DNA from: Caldisericum exile AZM16c01
GTDB taxonomy: Bacteria; Caldisericota; Caldisericia; Caldisericales; Caldisericaceae
DNA: 64,000 nt
Assembly (NCBI RefSeq): GCF_000284335.1
Contig: NC_017096.1
Location: 310,001-374,000, forward strand
Direction of reading: 5' to 3'
Positions 1 through 9,471 of this stretch are shown here, one piece after another. Each line of letters starts with the position of its first letter. Position 1 is the first letter of the stretch. A program made the position numbers and the translations under genes. The notes below the pieces were generated by a model, which saw only the letters and a list, made by a program, of their open reading frames with translations, was not told where the DNA came from and ran no database searches.

Positions 1-212
1 TACTTCCAAACTATGTGGGATTATTGCATATCTCACAAATTGCAGATAAATACATAAAGGATATTAGAAAAGAACTCCATATAGGCGATAAGGTAAAAGT
101 AAAAGTTATAAAAATCGAAGAGGACGGTAAAATCCAACTCAGTAAAAAGGCAGTTGATGACGGAAGCAAAAGTTCGAAAAGTGAAAACAAATCCAAGGAG
201 CAAAAAGAATGA
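1..212 (+). CDS. pnp: Polyribonucleotide nucleotidyltransferase, C-terminal end (partial)
   Basis: The first codons in the window read LPNYVGLLHISQIAD and run in frame to a stop at 212, so the gene starts upstream of the window. The visible part is an S1 RNA-binding domain: the GLLHISQ signature, then a basic stretch with GDKVKVKVIKI, then a short charged tail rich in Ser, Lys and Glu. PNPase (3'-5' phosphorolytic exoribonuclease) ends in exactly this kind of S1 domain, and in many bacteria it is followed by an M16 peptidase, as here. Another S1 protein is possible because the catalytic domains lie outside the window. The stop overlaps the next ATG (ATGA), so the two genes are translationally coupled. 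Confidence 0.75.
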   Translation, partial: LPNYVGLLHISQIADKYIKDIRKELHIGDKVKVKVIKIEEDGKIQLSKKAVDDGSKSSKSENKSKEQKE

Positions 213-1438
213 GCGAAAACCTTGAAATCTCAATTTCAAAAAACGATATAAGGTATTTTGTCGAGGAGAACCACACATTTCCGTCAGTATCACTGGGCGT
301 GTTTGTAAAGTCAGGCTCACGCTACGAAACCAATAAACTCGGTATTGCTCATTTCATTGAGCATATGGTTTTTAAAGAAACAAAAAATCGCTCTGCATTT
401 GAGATTTCCAAGGCAATTGAGGGCCTTGGAGGAGAGATTAATGCCTATACCTCCTCTGAATATTCTCTTTTTTATGTAAAACTTCTTGGAAAGGACATTG
501 AAGTAGGTTTTGATGTCTTATCCGATATATTAACTAATCCTACATTCAATAAAGACCTTTTGGAAAAAGAAAGAGAAGTAATTCTTGAAGAAATCTATGA
601 GTTCTACGATGACCCGCAGGATATCTGTCAAACAGAAGCCTTAAGATCCCTTTGGGGAGATTCTCCTCTTTCAAGGAACCCTCTTGGGACAGAGGAAAGT
701 GTGCGCTCAATAACTTACGAGGATATTGTCTCCTATTTTGAAGGTTTTTTTGTTAAAGGAAACATTTTTATTTCAGCAGTTGGGGACATTGACCAAGTAA
801 AGGCAGAAAAACTTGTAGAAAAATACTTTAAGGATTTTCGAATTGGAGAAAACGGTGCAAGTACAGAAACTATTCCCTATAAATTCCTTGAGATAAATTA
901 CCCGAAAGAAACTGCGCAACTCCACCTTGCGATAACTCTAAAAGGCGAGAAGAGTTTTACTCACGAATCGTACCTACATTCAATCTTCACTGTTGCATTG
1001 GGTGGAAATATGTCTTCGAGGCTATTCCAGAAGTTGCGTGAAGAACACGGCCTTGTTTATACAGTCTATGCCTATCCTGTAAGACTTATTGATACTGGTG
1101 GCACAGTTATTTATGCTTCAACTCTTCCAAAATACGAGAATGTTGCAAGAGAAATAATCCTTGAAGAGTTAAGCAATATTAGAGAGAAGGGCCTCAAAGA
1201 CGAAGAATTCGTAAATGCAAAAAATTATCTTTTGGGAAGTATGATTTTAGGTCTCGAAAGCACTTCTTCAAGAATGCAAAAAAATGGTGTTTCAGGACTC
1301 ATGCAGGGATACATTAGAACGATTGACTCTATCATTAAAGAGATAGAAAGTATTCAAAAGGACGAATTTGATTCGTATCTTAAGGGACTTCTTGATGATA
1401 CCTATGGGGTTGTAAGAGTGGGAAAGATCGATGGATAA
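209..1438 (+). CDS. M16 family zinc peptidase (pitrilysin/processing-peptidase type)
   Basis: 409 aa. The inverted zinc motif HFIEH is at residues 48-52, and the third ligand Glu lies about 75 residues on, in EREVILEEI. This is the M16 arrangement for a metallopeptidase with two homologous halves; the second half carries the usual GGNMSSRLFQKLREE stretch. A length near 410 aa matches the bacterial M16B proteins found next to pnp. There is no signal peptide, so it is cytoplasmic. The start ATG overlaps the pnp stop, and an AAGGAG sits just upstream inside pnp. The natural substrate is not known from sequence. Confidence 0.9.
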   Translation: MSENLEISISKNDIRYFVEENHTFPSVSLGVFVKSGSRYETNKLGIAHFIEHMVFKETKNRSAFEISKAIEGLGGEINAYTSSEYSLFYVKLLGKDIEVGFDVLSDILTNPTFNKDLLEKEREVILEEIYEFYDDPQDICQTEALRSLWGDSPLSRNPLGTEESVRSITYEDIVSYFEGFFVKGNIFISAVGDIDQVKAEKLVEKYFKDFRIGENGASTETIPYKFLEINYPKETAQLHLAITLKGEKSFTHESYLHSIFTVALGGNMSSRLFQKLREEHGLVYTVYAYPVRLIDTGGTVIYASTLPKYENVAREIILEELSNIREKGLKDEEFVNAKNYLLGSMILGLESTSSRMQKNGVSGLMQGYIRTIDSIIKEIESIQKDEFDSYLKGLLDDTYGVVRVGKIDG

Positions 1439-2009
1439 AGAAGCAATGCTCAAAGAAATAGAAGACGACATCAGGCACTGCATGAAATGTGACTTACACA
1501 AAACAAAAACACATTACGTCCCAGGTGTTGGTCCCGCAAATGCAAAAATTATGTTTGTTGGAGAAGGCCCTGGGCGAGATGAAGATATCCAAGGTCTTCC
1601 CTTTGTTGGTGCTGCTGGAAAACTTTTGACTCAACTTCTTCAAAGCATTGGTATAGAAAGGTCGGAAGTCTTTATTGGCAATATTGTTAAGTGTAGGCCT
1701 CCGAATAACAGAGTACCAACGCCTAATGAAATTGAGGCATGTGTGCCTTATCTATATGCCCAGATTTCCGTAATTGAGCCTGAAATTATTGTAACACTTG
1801 GCAATACACCTTTAAATGCGCTTGTTTCTCCTGCATTGAAGGTGAGTGCGGTTCATGGGAGAGTGTTTGAAAAAGACGGTCTTAAATTTTTTGTGACATT
1901 TCATCCTGCTGCTGCACTTTACCATGGTGAATATAAAGAGTTGCTTAAGAATGACTTTTTGAAGTTAAAACAAATTTTAGACGAGACAAAAATTGTAGGA
2001 GGTTCTTAG
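1431..2009 (+). CDS. udg4: Uracil-DNA glycosylase, family 4 (4Fe-4S)
   Basis: 192 aa. It removes uracil from DNA to start base-excision repair. It has the family-4 hallmarks: an N-terminal CMKC pair plus two further cysteines (KCRPPNN and EACVPYL) that hold a 4Fe-4S cluster, motif 1 GEGPGRDED followed by GLPFVGAAG, and motif 2 FHPAAAL. Family 4 is typical of thermophiles, where cytosine deamination is fast, and also occurs in many other bacteria. The ATG overlaps the end of the M16 gene by 8 nt. The upstream SD is weak, so translational coupling is likely. Confidence 0.93.
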   Translation: MDKEAMLKEIEDDIRHCMKCDLHKTKTHYVPGVGPANAKIMFVGEGPGRDEDIQGLPFVGAAGKLLTQLLQSIGIERSEVFIGNIVKCRPPNNRVPTPNEIEACVPYLYAQISVIEPEIIVTLGNTPLNALVSPALKVSAVHGRVFEKDGLKFFVTFHPAAALYHGEYKELLKNDFLKLKQILDETKIVGGS

Positions 2010-3281
2010 ATGAAAAGAAAACTTTTAGTGTGGTTTATTATCTTCCTCGTTGTATTTGTGCTTGCAGTTTACATCGATTACACGGCAATTACTGCATCCT
2101 CAAAGCCACTTGAAACTTTAAACAAATTTGAAAGTTACATTGTGCCACGTTTTGGACTTGATATAAAAGGCGGTGTAAGATTTGTCCTTGAAGCAGTTGA
2201 TACGCCTGAGGTAAAGGTTACTTCTGAAGCAATGCAAACTGCAATAAGTGTTATCCAAAAAAGAGTTAATGCCTTAGGCATATCCGAAGCAATTGTTGTT
2301 CAAGAGAAAGGTGCAAACTGGAAGAGAATTGATGTTGAGCTTCCAGGCTGGAAAGACCCACAGAAAGCAAAGGAACTTATAGGACAAACGGCACTATTGC
2401 AATTTAAAACAGAAGATGGCAAAGTTGTTTTAACTGGTGCGCATATAAAAAATGCAACACTTGAGTTTAGCAAGGATCCTGCAACTTTAGGGCAGCCTGT
2501 AATTGCTTTCCAACTTGACTCTGAAGGTGCAAAGATTTTTGCAGATGTTACTCAGCAAAATATTGGCAAGACAATTTCAATATATCTTGATGATAAACTT
2601 CTTATGGCACCAACTGTAAAAAGTGCTATAACCGATGGCCAAGGTATCATCGAGGGTAAATTCACAAAAGAAGAGGCTGCAAACTATGCTGCGCTTTTGA
2701 GATCTGGTGCATTACCGGTTAAGTTAAACTTTATTCAGGAAGAAGTGGTAGGGCCGTCGCTTGGAAGTTATACAATAAGAATGGCAATAATTGGTGCAAT
2801 CGTTGCTTTTTTGCTTGTGGCTATTTATATGATTATCTTCTATGGCTATCTTGGAATTCTTTCTGCACTTTCCCTTATATTTTATGTGTCTCTTGAACTT
2901 GCAGTCCTATTTCTTTTACATGCAACACTTTCCCTTCCTGCAATAGGTGGTGCAATTCTTTCCTTAGGTATGGCTGTTGATATTAACGTTATTGTTTTCG
3001 AAAGAATGAAAGAGGAACTCAAACTTGGAAAAACACTTAAATCAATTATAAACGCAGGATTTGCAAACGCATTGCGTACTGTAATTGACTCTAACCTTAC
3101 AGTGCTTGTAGGTGCTGCAATTCTCTTTTATTTTGGAACAACTATCATCAAAGGATTTGCGGTCACAACATCGATTGGTATCCTTTCTGGATTTGTGTCA
3201 GGTGTATTCGTGACAAGACTTCTTGTAGAATTATTCCTTCCACAGTCTTCCGTGAAGAAGCCGTGGATGTGGGGAATATAG
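2010..3281 (+). CDS. secD: Protein translocase subunit SecD
   Basis: 423 aa. It is part of the SecDF complex, which uses the proton or sodium gradient to pull proteins through SecYEG. An N-terminal membrane segment is followed by a large extracytoplasmic domain that begins with RFGLDIKGGVRFVLE, the SecD D1-type signature, and then by five C-terminal membrane spans with the LSLGMAVDINVIVFERMKEE RND motif. The start ATG directly follows the udg stop, with AGGAGGT inside the end of udg. secF follows after 10 nt. Confidence 0.97.
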   Translation: MKRKLLVWFIIFLVVFVLAVYIDYTAITASSKPLETLNKFESYIVPRFGLDIKGGVRFVLEAVDTPEVKVTSEAMQTAISVIQKRVNALGISEAIVVQEKGANWKRIDVELPGWKDPQKAKELIGQTALLQFKTEDGKVVLTGAHIKNATLEFSKDPATLGQPVIAFQLDSEGAKIFADVTQQNIGKTISIYLDDKLLMAPTVKSAITDGQGIIEGKFTKEEAANYAALLRSGALPVKLNFIQEEVVGPSLGSYTIRMAIIGAIVAFLLVAIYMIIFYGYLGILSALSLIFYVSLELAVLFLLHATLSLPAIGGAILSLGMAVDINVIVFERMKEELKLGKTLKSIINAGFANALRTVIDSNLTVLVGAAILFYFGTTIIKGFAVTTSIGILSGFVSGVFVTRLLVELFLPQSSVKKPWMWGI

Positions 3282-3291
3282 GAGGTTTGCG

Positions 3292-4356
3292 ATGAGTTTT
3301 AGAGACAGAATTAAAAACTGGGATATTTTAGGACACACAAAACTCTGGTTCTCAATTTCTATTACGATTATAGTAATTGGCCTTATTGCAATGGGATTTA
3401 ACTGGGTAAAATATGGATCACCACTGAACCTCGGTATAGATTTTAGAGGAGGTTCGGTAATAACGCTTGCATGTAATACAACACCAGACTCACAAAAAGT
3501 AAGGGATATTGTTGCTGGTATTGGCTATAAGGATGCAATTGTTCAAGAAGCACAGGGAAACAAAGTTATCATTAAGATTAATGCAACAAGTGTACCTCCC
3601 GATGATATTACAAAAATTGTAGATGGAGTTGATAAACTTTATAAAGTTAATAAAGATACAACGCAGATTACTTCGATTGCTCCTGTTATTGGAAGCGAGT
3701 TAATGAGAAATGGTGCAATTGCACTTTTACTTGCACTCCTGTTCGTTCTTTTCTATATTTCCATTAGGTTTGAATTTAAAATTGCGGTAGCAACTGTTTT
3801 GGCTTTGTTCCATGATATCCTTGTAACGCTTGGCATGCTTGCTCTTTTTAGGGTTGAGATTAATGCACCTTTCATAGGCGCCTTCCTTGCGATCATCACT
3901 TACTCAGTTGAAGATACGGTTGTTGTAATGGACAGGATTAGGGAAAAACTCAAATTCAAGTTAAGGGAAACTTTTAGAGAAATAGTTAACAGAAGTATTA
4001 CAGAAGTCTGGGTGCGTTCAATGAATACATCAATTACTACACTTTTTGCATCTCTTTCGCTTGTTATTTTCGGTGGTACTGCATTAAGGGACTTTTCGAT
4101 GACTCTCCTTTTTGGCCTCTTCTCGGGGACATACTCTTCAATTTATATTGCATCTCCTCTTCTTGTTCTCTTTAGAGGCGAAACCTTAAAGGAGGAAATT
4201 GCAAAGAAGGAAAGTGTTGTTAAAGTGGTTGAGGAGCCTACAGGGGAGGAAACAACCGAGCAAGCAGAAGTTAGAGTTTCCTCTGGAAGTGCACAACCAC
4301 AGGAAAGCAAACCAAAATCAAAGAAGAAAGGGAAATCTTCCAAAAAGAGAAAGTGA
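3292..4356 (+). CDS. secF: Protein translocase subunit SecF
   Basis: 354 aa. It is the partner of SecD in the translocation motor. It has the SecF signature NLGIDFRGGSVIT near residue 50, and six predicted membrane spans with the conserved AIITYSVEDTVVVMDRIRE motif. The last ~50 residues are a highly charged Lys/Glu/Ser tail ending in a basic cluster, longer than in many SecF proteins and probably disordered. The SD AGGAGGT is 6 nt before the ATG. It belongs to the forward operon that starts in pnp. Confidence 0.97.
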   Translation: MSFRDRIKNWDILGHTKLWFSISITIIVIGLIAMGFNWVKYGSPLNLGIDFRGGSVITLACNTTPDSQKVRDIVAGIGYKDAIVQEAQGNKVIIKINATSVPPDDITKIVDGVDKLYKVNKDTTQITSIAPVIGSELMRNGAIALLLALLFVLFYISIRFEFKIAVATVLALFHDILVTLGMLALFRVEINAPFIGAFLAIITYSVEDTVVVMDRIREKLKFKLRETFREIVNRSITEVWVRSMNTSITTLFASLSLVIFGGTALRDFSMTLLFGLFSGTYSSIYIASPLLVLFRGETLKEEIAKKESVVKVVEEPTGEETTEQAEVRVSSGSAQPQESKPKSKKKGKSSKKRK

Positions 4357-4357
4357 G

Positions 4358-4363
4358 TATAAT
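4358..4363 (+). promoter_or_regulatory. Possible -10 element of an internal promoter before apt
   Basis: TATAAT lies in the short gap between secF and apt, just upstream of the apt SD AGGAGGT. No convincing -35 box is visible 16-18 nt upstream, and the match may be chance in AT-rich DNA. Confidence 0.25.
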
Positions 4364-4382
4364 ATATTGTTAGGAGGTAGAA

Positions 4383-4898
4383 ATGGATTTGAGAAAATAC
4401 ATTAGGGACATTCCAGATTTTCCGCAGAAGGGGATTTTGTTTAGAGACTTAACACCTCTCATGGGGGATAAAGATGCATTTAACTACACTGTAAAAGAAA
4501 TTGCTGACCATTTTAGAACTTTTCATGTGGATAAAGTTGCGGCAATTGAGGCGAGAGGATTTATCTTTGGTGCTCCTATTGCAAAAGAGCTTGGAGCAGG
4601 CTTTGTACCAATAAGAAAACCAGGGAAACTTCCCTATGAAGTTGTAAGGAAAGAGTTTCAGCTTGAATATGGTATGTCAATTCTTGAATTGCATAAAGAT
4701 GCCTTCAAGAAGGGCGAAAGGGTTCTTATGATTGATGATCTTCTTGCAACTGGTGGCACTGCACTTGCTGCATCTGAACTTGTTGAGTCTCTTGGCGCAG
4801 AAATTGTTGGTTGGGGGTTTGTCGTAATACTTAAAAATCTGAAAGGAGAGGAAAAAATAGGGAAATATCACATATTTTCCCTTGTGAACTTTGACTAA
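4383..4898 (+). CDS. apt: Adenine phosphoribosyltransferase
   Basis: 171 aa, normal length for Apt. It converts adenine and PRPP to AMP in purine salvage. The PRPP-binding loop VLMIDDLLATGGTA is present (residues ~115-130), and the N-terminus DIPDFPQKGILFRDLTPL is the typical Apt opening. The SD AGGAGGT is 7 nt from the ATG. Its neighbour rel makes (p)ppGpp, which matches the common apt-rel pairing in bacteria. Confidence 0.97.
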   Translation: MDLRKYIRDIPDFPQKGILFRDLTPLMGDKDAFNYTVKEIADHFRTFHVDKVAAIEARGFIFGAPIAKELGAGFVPIRKPGKLPYEVVRKEFQLEYGMSILELHKDAFKKGERVLMIDDLLATGGTALAASELVESLGAEIVGWGFVVILKNLKGEEKIGKYHIFSLVNFD

Positions 4899-6939
4899 AG
4901 AAAGCCTTTTTGAGGAATTAAAAAATAAAGTGTCCCCTTACCTTGATGGTGAGGGGATGAAACTTTTAGAGGACGCCTACAAGTTTGCACTTGAAAAACA
5001 CTCTGGGCAAACGAGAGAATCAGGCGAAGAGTATATTATTCATCCACTGAACGTTGCAATAATTCTTGCAAACCTCAAACTTGATGCTGAAACATATGCA
5101 GCAGCACTTTTACATGATGTTATAGAGGACACAAACGTTACTTTAGAAGATATCAAGTCGCAATTTGGAGAAACCGTTGCCTTTCTCGTAAATGGAGTTA
5201 CGAAACTCAGAGGTATAAAAAGTGTATCAACTGAAGAAGCACACCTTGAAAGCCTAAGGAAAATGCTTCTTGCAATGGCTCAGGATGTCCGTGTTGTCCT
5301 CATTAAACTTGCTGACAGACTTCACAATATGCGAACACTTAACTATCTTCCATCCGAAAGACAAAAAGAGATTGCCAAGGAGACAATGGATATTTACGTC
5401 CCACTTGCCCATCGCCTTGGAATTTACACTATGAAGTGGGAACTTGAAGATTTGAGTTTCCGTTATCTTGAGCCTGAGAAGTATTATGAACTTGCAAGAA
5501 AGGTTGCGAAGAAACGGGAAGAACGTGAGGCATATGTTAATGAGCTAATGGAAGAGTTGCGTAATCTTTTGAAAGAACATGGAATTTCAGGAATTGTTGA
5601 AGGGCGTCCAAAGAACCTTTACGGCATTTATCGTAAGATGATACGTGACGGAAAGCAGTTTGAGGAAATTTATGATATCATTGCTTTAAGAATTATTGTT
5701 GACGATATTCCAACATGTTATCAAGTTTTGGGAATCGTAAATAACTACTACAAACTTGTCCCAGGAAGAATCAAAGACTATATTGCAATGCCAAAGCCAA
5801 ACTTTTATAGATCACTTCACACAACTGTTATAACAAAATCTGGAGAACCATTTGAAATACAAATTCGAACAAGAGAAATGCACGAAATTGACGAGATGGG
5901 TATAGCAGCGCATTGGAAATATAAAGAAGGAAAATCTCTTGATAAGAATTACGAAGCAAAGATTGCATGGCTAAGGCAGATGCTTGAATGGCAAAAAGAA
6001 GTGCGCTCTTCAAAAGAGTTTGTTGAAAGGGTAAAAGTTGATTTGTTTTCAGATGAAGTTTTGGTTTTTACGCCAAAGGGTGATGTTATTGAACTTCCTC
6101 AGGGCTCAACTCCGGTTGATTTTGCATTCAGAGTGCATACGGACATTGGGTATCGCTGTATTGGGGCAAAAGTGAACGGCTCTCTTGTCCCGCTTAACTA
6201 TAAACTTCAAACGGGTGATAGGGTTGAGATTATTACATCAAAAACTGCAACTGGACCAAAACTTGATTGGCTTCAATTTGTGCGAACTGCATCTGCAAAA
6301 TCCAAAATAAAGGCATATTTTAGAAAACTCTATGAAGAAAAGAAAGAGGCTGAGAAAGAAGAAGAGACAACTAAGCCAAACCTTCCTAAAATTATTCCTC
6401 TAAAACCAAAAACTGAAACCTCTGAATACTTTCCTACAATTAACGGCGCAACTAATATAAATATCTCTGTTGCAAAGTGCTGTAATCCAAAACCATTTGA
6501 TGAAATTGTTGGCTACATTTCACGGGGACGTGGTGTAAAAATCCACAGGGTTGATTGCCCAAACTTAATAAGAATTATTGAAAATGGTGGTAAAGTCGTT
6601 GAAGCACACTGGAGTAAAGGCAAAGAGAAAAACCTTTATGCATTTTTTAAATTAACAGTGCAAGATGTCCCAGGTCTTATATATAAAATTTCAGGAGTAT
6701 TTGCAAAGAGAAACATAAGTTTTGAAAACTTTCATTCATCGTCAAAGAAAAAGAAATTTAAAGGACGATTTCTTGCATATGTGCGATTTTCCTGCAAATT
6801 AGATCCAAAGGTTAATTTACCAGAAATCGTGAAAGAACTTGAGAGCCTTGAAGAAGTTGTAAAAGTGCGTGTTTCAAAGAGGTGGATATATGAGGGTAGT
6901 AGTGCAGAGAGTGAAGAAGTCGAAAGTGAAAGTGAATGA
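4891..6939 (+). CDS. rel: Bifunctional (p)ppGpp synthase/hydrolase, RelA/SpoT (Rel) type
   Basis: 682 aa from a TTG start that overlaps apt by 8 nt. Domains in order: the HD hydrolase with intact HDVIED (residues 75-80), so it should degrade (p)ppGpp; the synthetase with YRSLHTT; TGS starting at LVFTPKGDVIELPQG; a conserved Cys region (CCNPKP...RVDCPNL); and a C-terminal ACT domain (~610-670). The start is uncertain. In-frame alternatives are GTG 4930 and ATG 4957, the latter preceded by GAGGGG. The 3' end overlaps dtd by 50 nt, and the last ~15 residues are a Glu/Ser tail. Confidence 0.95.
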   Translation: MTKESLFEELKNKVSPYLDGEGMKLLEDAYKFALEKHSGQTRESGEEYIIHPLNVAIILANLKLDAETYAAALLHDVIEDTNVTLEDIKSQFGETVAFLVNGVTKLRGIKSVSTEEAHLESLRKMLLAMAQDVRVVLIKLADRLHNMRTLNYLPSERQKEIAKETMDIYVPLAHRLGIYTMKWELEDLSFRYLEPEKYYELARKVAKKREEREAYVNELMEELRNLLKEHGISGIVEGRPKNLYGIYRKMIRDGKQFEEIYDIIALRIIVDDIPTCYQVLGIVNNYYKLVPGRIKDYIAMPKPNFYRSLHTTVITKSGEPFEIQIRTREMHEIDEMGIAAHWKYKEGKSLDKNYEAKIAWLRQMLEWQKEVRSSKEFVERVKVDLFSDEVLVFTPKGDVIELPQGSTPVDFAFRVHTDIGYRCIGAKVNGSLVPLNYKLQTGDRVEIITSKTATGPKLDWLQFVRTASAKSKIKAYFRKLYEEKKEAEKEEETTKPNLPKIIPLKPKTETSEYFPTINGATNINISVAKCCNPKPFDEIVGYISRGRGVKIHRVDCPNLIRIIENGGKVVEAHWSKGKEKNLYAFFKLTVQDVPGLIYKISGVFAKRNISFENFHSSSKKKKFKGRFLAYVRFSCKLDPKVNLPEIVKELESLEEVVKVRVSKRWIYEGSSAESEEVESESE

Positions 6940-7354
6940 TGAAGTTGTCTCAGAAATCGGGAAAGGAATTCTTGCACTTGTTGGAATTGAAAAATGGGAT
7001 ACAGAAGAAATCGTTGGGTGGGTTGCAAATAAAATTGTAAATTTGAGAATTTTTGAGGATACGGAAGGAAAAATGAATCTTTCTGTAAAAGATATTGGTG
7101 GTGAAATTCTCTTGGTTTCTCAATTTACACTCGCTGCCTATATCAAAAAAGGTAACCGTCCAAGTTTTTCAGAAGCAATGGAAGAAGAGCTTGCAAGAGA
7201 ATATTTTGATAAATTTGTTTCAATGGTGAAAAATCAATATCCATCTGTTAAAACAGGAATCTTCAAGGCACATATGGAAATTGAACTTGTAAATGATGGT
7301 CCTGTAACAATCATAATCGAACGGTATCCGAGGGATATTTCGTTAAATAACTAA
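6890..7354 (+). CDS. dtd: D-aminoacyl-tRNA deacylase
   Basis: 154 aa. It hydrolyses D-amino acids from mischarged tRNAs. The start MRVVVQRVKKSKV is the canonical Dtd N-terminus and has a GAGGTG SD within rel; a longer frame from 6869 is possible but less likely. The catalytic signature LLVSQFTLAAYIKKGNRPSF and the C-terminal NDGPVTI motif are both present. It is the last gene of the forward operon that begins at pnp, and it meets gatD tail to tail with only 3 nt between them. Confidence 0.96.
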   Translation: MRVVVQRVKKSKVKVNDEVVSEIGKGILALVGIEKWDTEEIVGWVANKIVNLRIFEDTEGKMNLSVKDIGGEILLVSQFTLAAYIKKGNRPSFSEAMEEELAREYFDKFVSMVKNQYPSVKTGIFKAHMEIELVNDGPVTIIIERYPRDISLNN

Positions 7355-7357
7355 TTT

Positions 7358-8101
7358 TTAAAAGAATTTTCTTCCATAAAGAGCAACAATCTTATGATGC
7401 GCTCTCAATTCTATTGTATCATCAAGCTTTTTAAATTCTTCTTTTGTAATTCCAAATTTTCTTTTGAGGGCACTAAAAATAAGATAATCTGCAATGTGCG
7501 GGTTTTTAGGTAAAATTGGCCCATGCATATAAGTTCCTATAAGATTTTTGTAAATGAGTCCTTCTTTTTTGTCTTTTCCATTATTTCCAAAACCAGTTAT
7601 AACAGTGCCAAAAGTATTGTAATTATGATATGTACGGCCTCCATGATTTTCGAAGCCGACAACAGTCTTAGGTTCTAAACCGAGGTTATTTTTTATGATT
7701 AGGTTGCCTATTAATCTACCTTTCTCCCCAAATGTATAAAAATCCAGTATTCCAAGGCCTTTTACCTCTTGTCCGTCAATTGTAATGTATGCATTGCCCA
7801 ACAGTTGATAACCACCACATATGGCAAGGACTGGAACGCCGTCTTCGATGAGTTCTTGGAGTATGCTTTTGATTCCAAGAAGATGTTTAAATAGTATTTT
7901 TTCTTCAAAATCTGATGCTCCTCCCAAAAGGATTATATCTGCTTTCTTAAGGACCTCAATTTTTTCTCCCAAATGGAAATTTGTGATTGTTGCATTGATA
8001 TTTCTCCAACTCAATCTTTTAAATAGAGTAATTGCGTTCCCTTTGTCTCCATATAGGTTTAACAGTTCAGGAAAAAGATTTAAAATTTGGATAAACATCA
8101 T
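7358..8101 (-). CDS. gatD: Lipid II isoglutaminyl synthase, glutaminase subunit GatD
   Basis: 247 aa class-I glutamine amidotransferase of the CobB/CobQ-like group. The nucleophile Cys is in PVLAICGGYQLLG (~residue 95) and the catalytic His is in GTYMHGPILPKNP. With MurT it amidates the alpha-carboxyl of D-Glu in lipid II. The start overlaps the murT stop by 4 nt (ATGA type), so the pair should be made stoichiometrically. The length agrees with GatD and is far shorter than cobyric acid synthase, which argues against a cobalamin role. Confidence 0.9.
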   Translation of the reverse strand: MMFIQILNLFPELLNLYGDKGNAITLFKRLSWRNINATITNFHLGEKIEVLKKADIILLGGASDFEEKILFKHLLGIKSILQELIEDGVPVLAICGGYQLLGNAYITIDGQEVKGLGILDFYTFGEKGRLIGNLIIKNNLGLEPKTVVGFENHGGRTYHNYNTFGTVITGFGNNGKDKKEGLIYKNLIGTYMHGPILPKNPHIADYLIFSALKRKFGITKEEFKKLDDTIELRAHHKIVALYGRKFF

Positions 8102-9471
8102 ACCACCTCGTTTATTGCATTTAGAATAATGTTTCGAGTTTCAAATAGAGCAGTATAGGTTGGTAGAAAATATAACTTTTCGACGTCTTCGTTTAATAGC
8201 AGAAATATGTTTTCCTTAAGATTTGTAAGAACACATTTTTCTATGTCAAAAGATGTGTATTTTAATCTCAATTTGATCTCTTCTTTTCTTTTTCCATCAC
8301 AGTAAATCTTTTTTATGTTTTCTATTTTTGAAAGTATTTCAAAATCTGCATCCCAAATCCAAGAAACGTCTTTTCCGTCTGCATAGTTATCATTGAGAAT
8401 AAATACCACTATTTTCCTTGAAGTATCCCTTGCGATTGTATACAGTGTTTCGCTTAAACTCACAGGATTTTTAACAAGATTAATAATTATTTTTTTGTTT
8501 TGATATACGATTTCTTCATACCGGCCGAGTCTGTGAGAAAAATTTTTTACAGCATCTTTTATTTGTTTAAAATCAATTCCCAAAATCATTGCACATGAAA
8601 GTGCCGCAGATATATTGTATAATTGATAGATACCGCTCCTTTTTGTGTTCAAATCTTTAACCTTGCCCTTCTTTTTATCTATAAAGTCAAATAAAATTGT
8701 GTCATCACTTTCTCTTACATTAGTTATTAAAAAACGAGGTTCATTGTTACTAAATCCACATTGAGGGCAAATAAATTTTCCGAGATGTCCAATTGTGTAG
8801 TATTCATAGTTTAATTTTGTTCCACAAACTGGGCAGAATTGCACATCTAAAGTAATATTTCTATCATGTAATTCGTTTTTCACCTCAATACTATAAAAAA
8901 ATTTATTTTCTCCTTTTAATAGATTTAGACTTGGGTCATCACCGTTTAGTAATCCAACCGAATCTCCAATTCCTTCAAAAATTTTTTTACGAATTATTTC
9001 AATCTCAGCATATCGATCAAGCTGGTCCCTAAATATATTTGTCACAACAACTATGTCTGGTTTGAGTTGTTTTGCAATTTTAGGGAGTGTTCCCTCGTCT
9101 ATTTCAAAAGTGCAATATTCATAGGTTTGTTTAAGATTGCTTATAAACGCACTTACTATTCCGCTTATCATATTTGCCCCAAATTCGTTATATAGGACCG
9201 AACCACTCTTAGAGAGAATTGTCTTTATAAGATAATTAGTGGTTGTCTTCCCATTGGTACCAGTTACGAAAATTTTTATTTTACATCTAATTCCAATTTC
9301 TTTGAGAATATCTGGATATATAAAATATGCAATAAGTCCTGGTAAGGAGGTTGCCATATGGCCGGATATTTTTAACAAATTTTTTACTATAATACCTAAT
9401 CCAATTGCTAAATAAAACTGTATTTTCTTTATCATGTTTATGAACCAAATTAAATAATTTTTTACTACCAT
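8098..9471 (-). CDS. murT: Lipid II isoglutaminyl synthase, Mur-ligase-like subunit MurT
   Basis: 457 aa from the longest start; a start at Met13 (9435, MIKKIQFYLAIGLG) resembles family N-termini better. The ATP-binding loop is VTGTNGKTTTNYLI. A four-Cys zinc ribbon (CPVCG...CPQCG) interrupts the ligase domain, as in characterised MurT proteins, and a DUF1727 domain follows. MurT activates the lipid II glutamate and GatD supplies ammonia. This pair is best known in Gram-positive bacteria, where amidation supports wall cross-linking. No strong SD precedes either start. Confidence 0.9.
   Translation of the reverse strand: MVVKNYLIWFINMIKKIQFYLAIGLGIIVKNLLKISGHMATSLPGLIAYFIYPDILKEIGIRCKIKIFVTGTNGKTTTNYLIKTILSKSGSVLYNEFGANMISGIVSAFISNLKQTYEYCTFEIDEGTLPKIAKQLKPDIVVVTNIFRDQLDRYAEIEIIRKKIFEGIGDSVGLLNGDDPSLNLLKGENKFFYSIEVKNELHDRNITLDVQFCPVCGTKLNYEYYTIGHLGKFICPQCGFSNNEPRFLITNVRESDDTILFDFIDKKKGKVKDLNTKRSGIYQLYNISAALSCAMILGIDFKQIKDAVKNFSHRLGRYEEIVYQNKKIIINLVKNPVSLSETLYTIARDTSRKIVVFILNDNYADGKDVSWIWDADFEILSKIENIKKIYCDGKRKEEIKLRLKYTSFDIEKCVLTNLKENIFLLLNEDVEKLYFLPTYTALFETRNIILNAINEVV

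Noticed and set aside
7358-8101. Cobyric acid synthase (CobQ)
   Set aside because: The protein is half the CobQ length and is coupled to MurT. It matches GatD.
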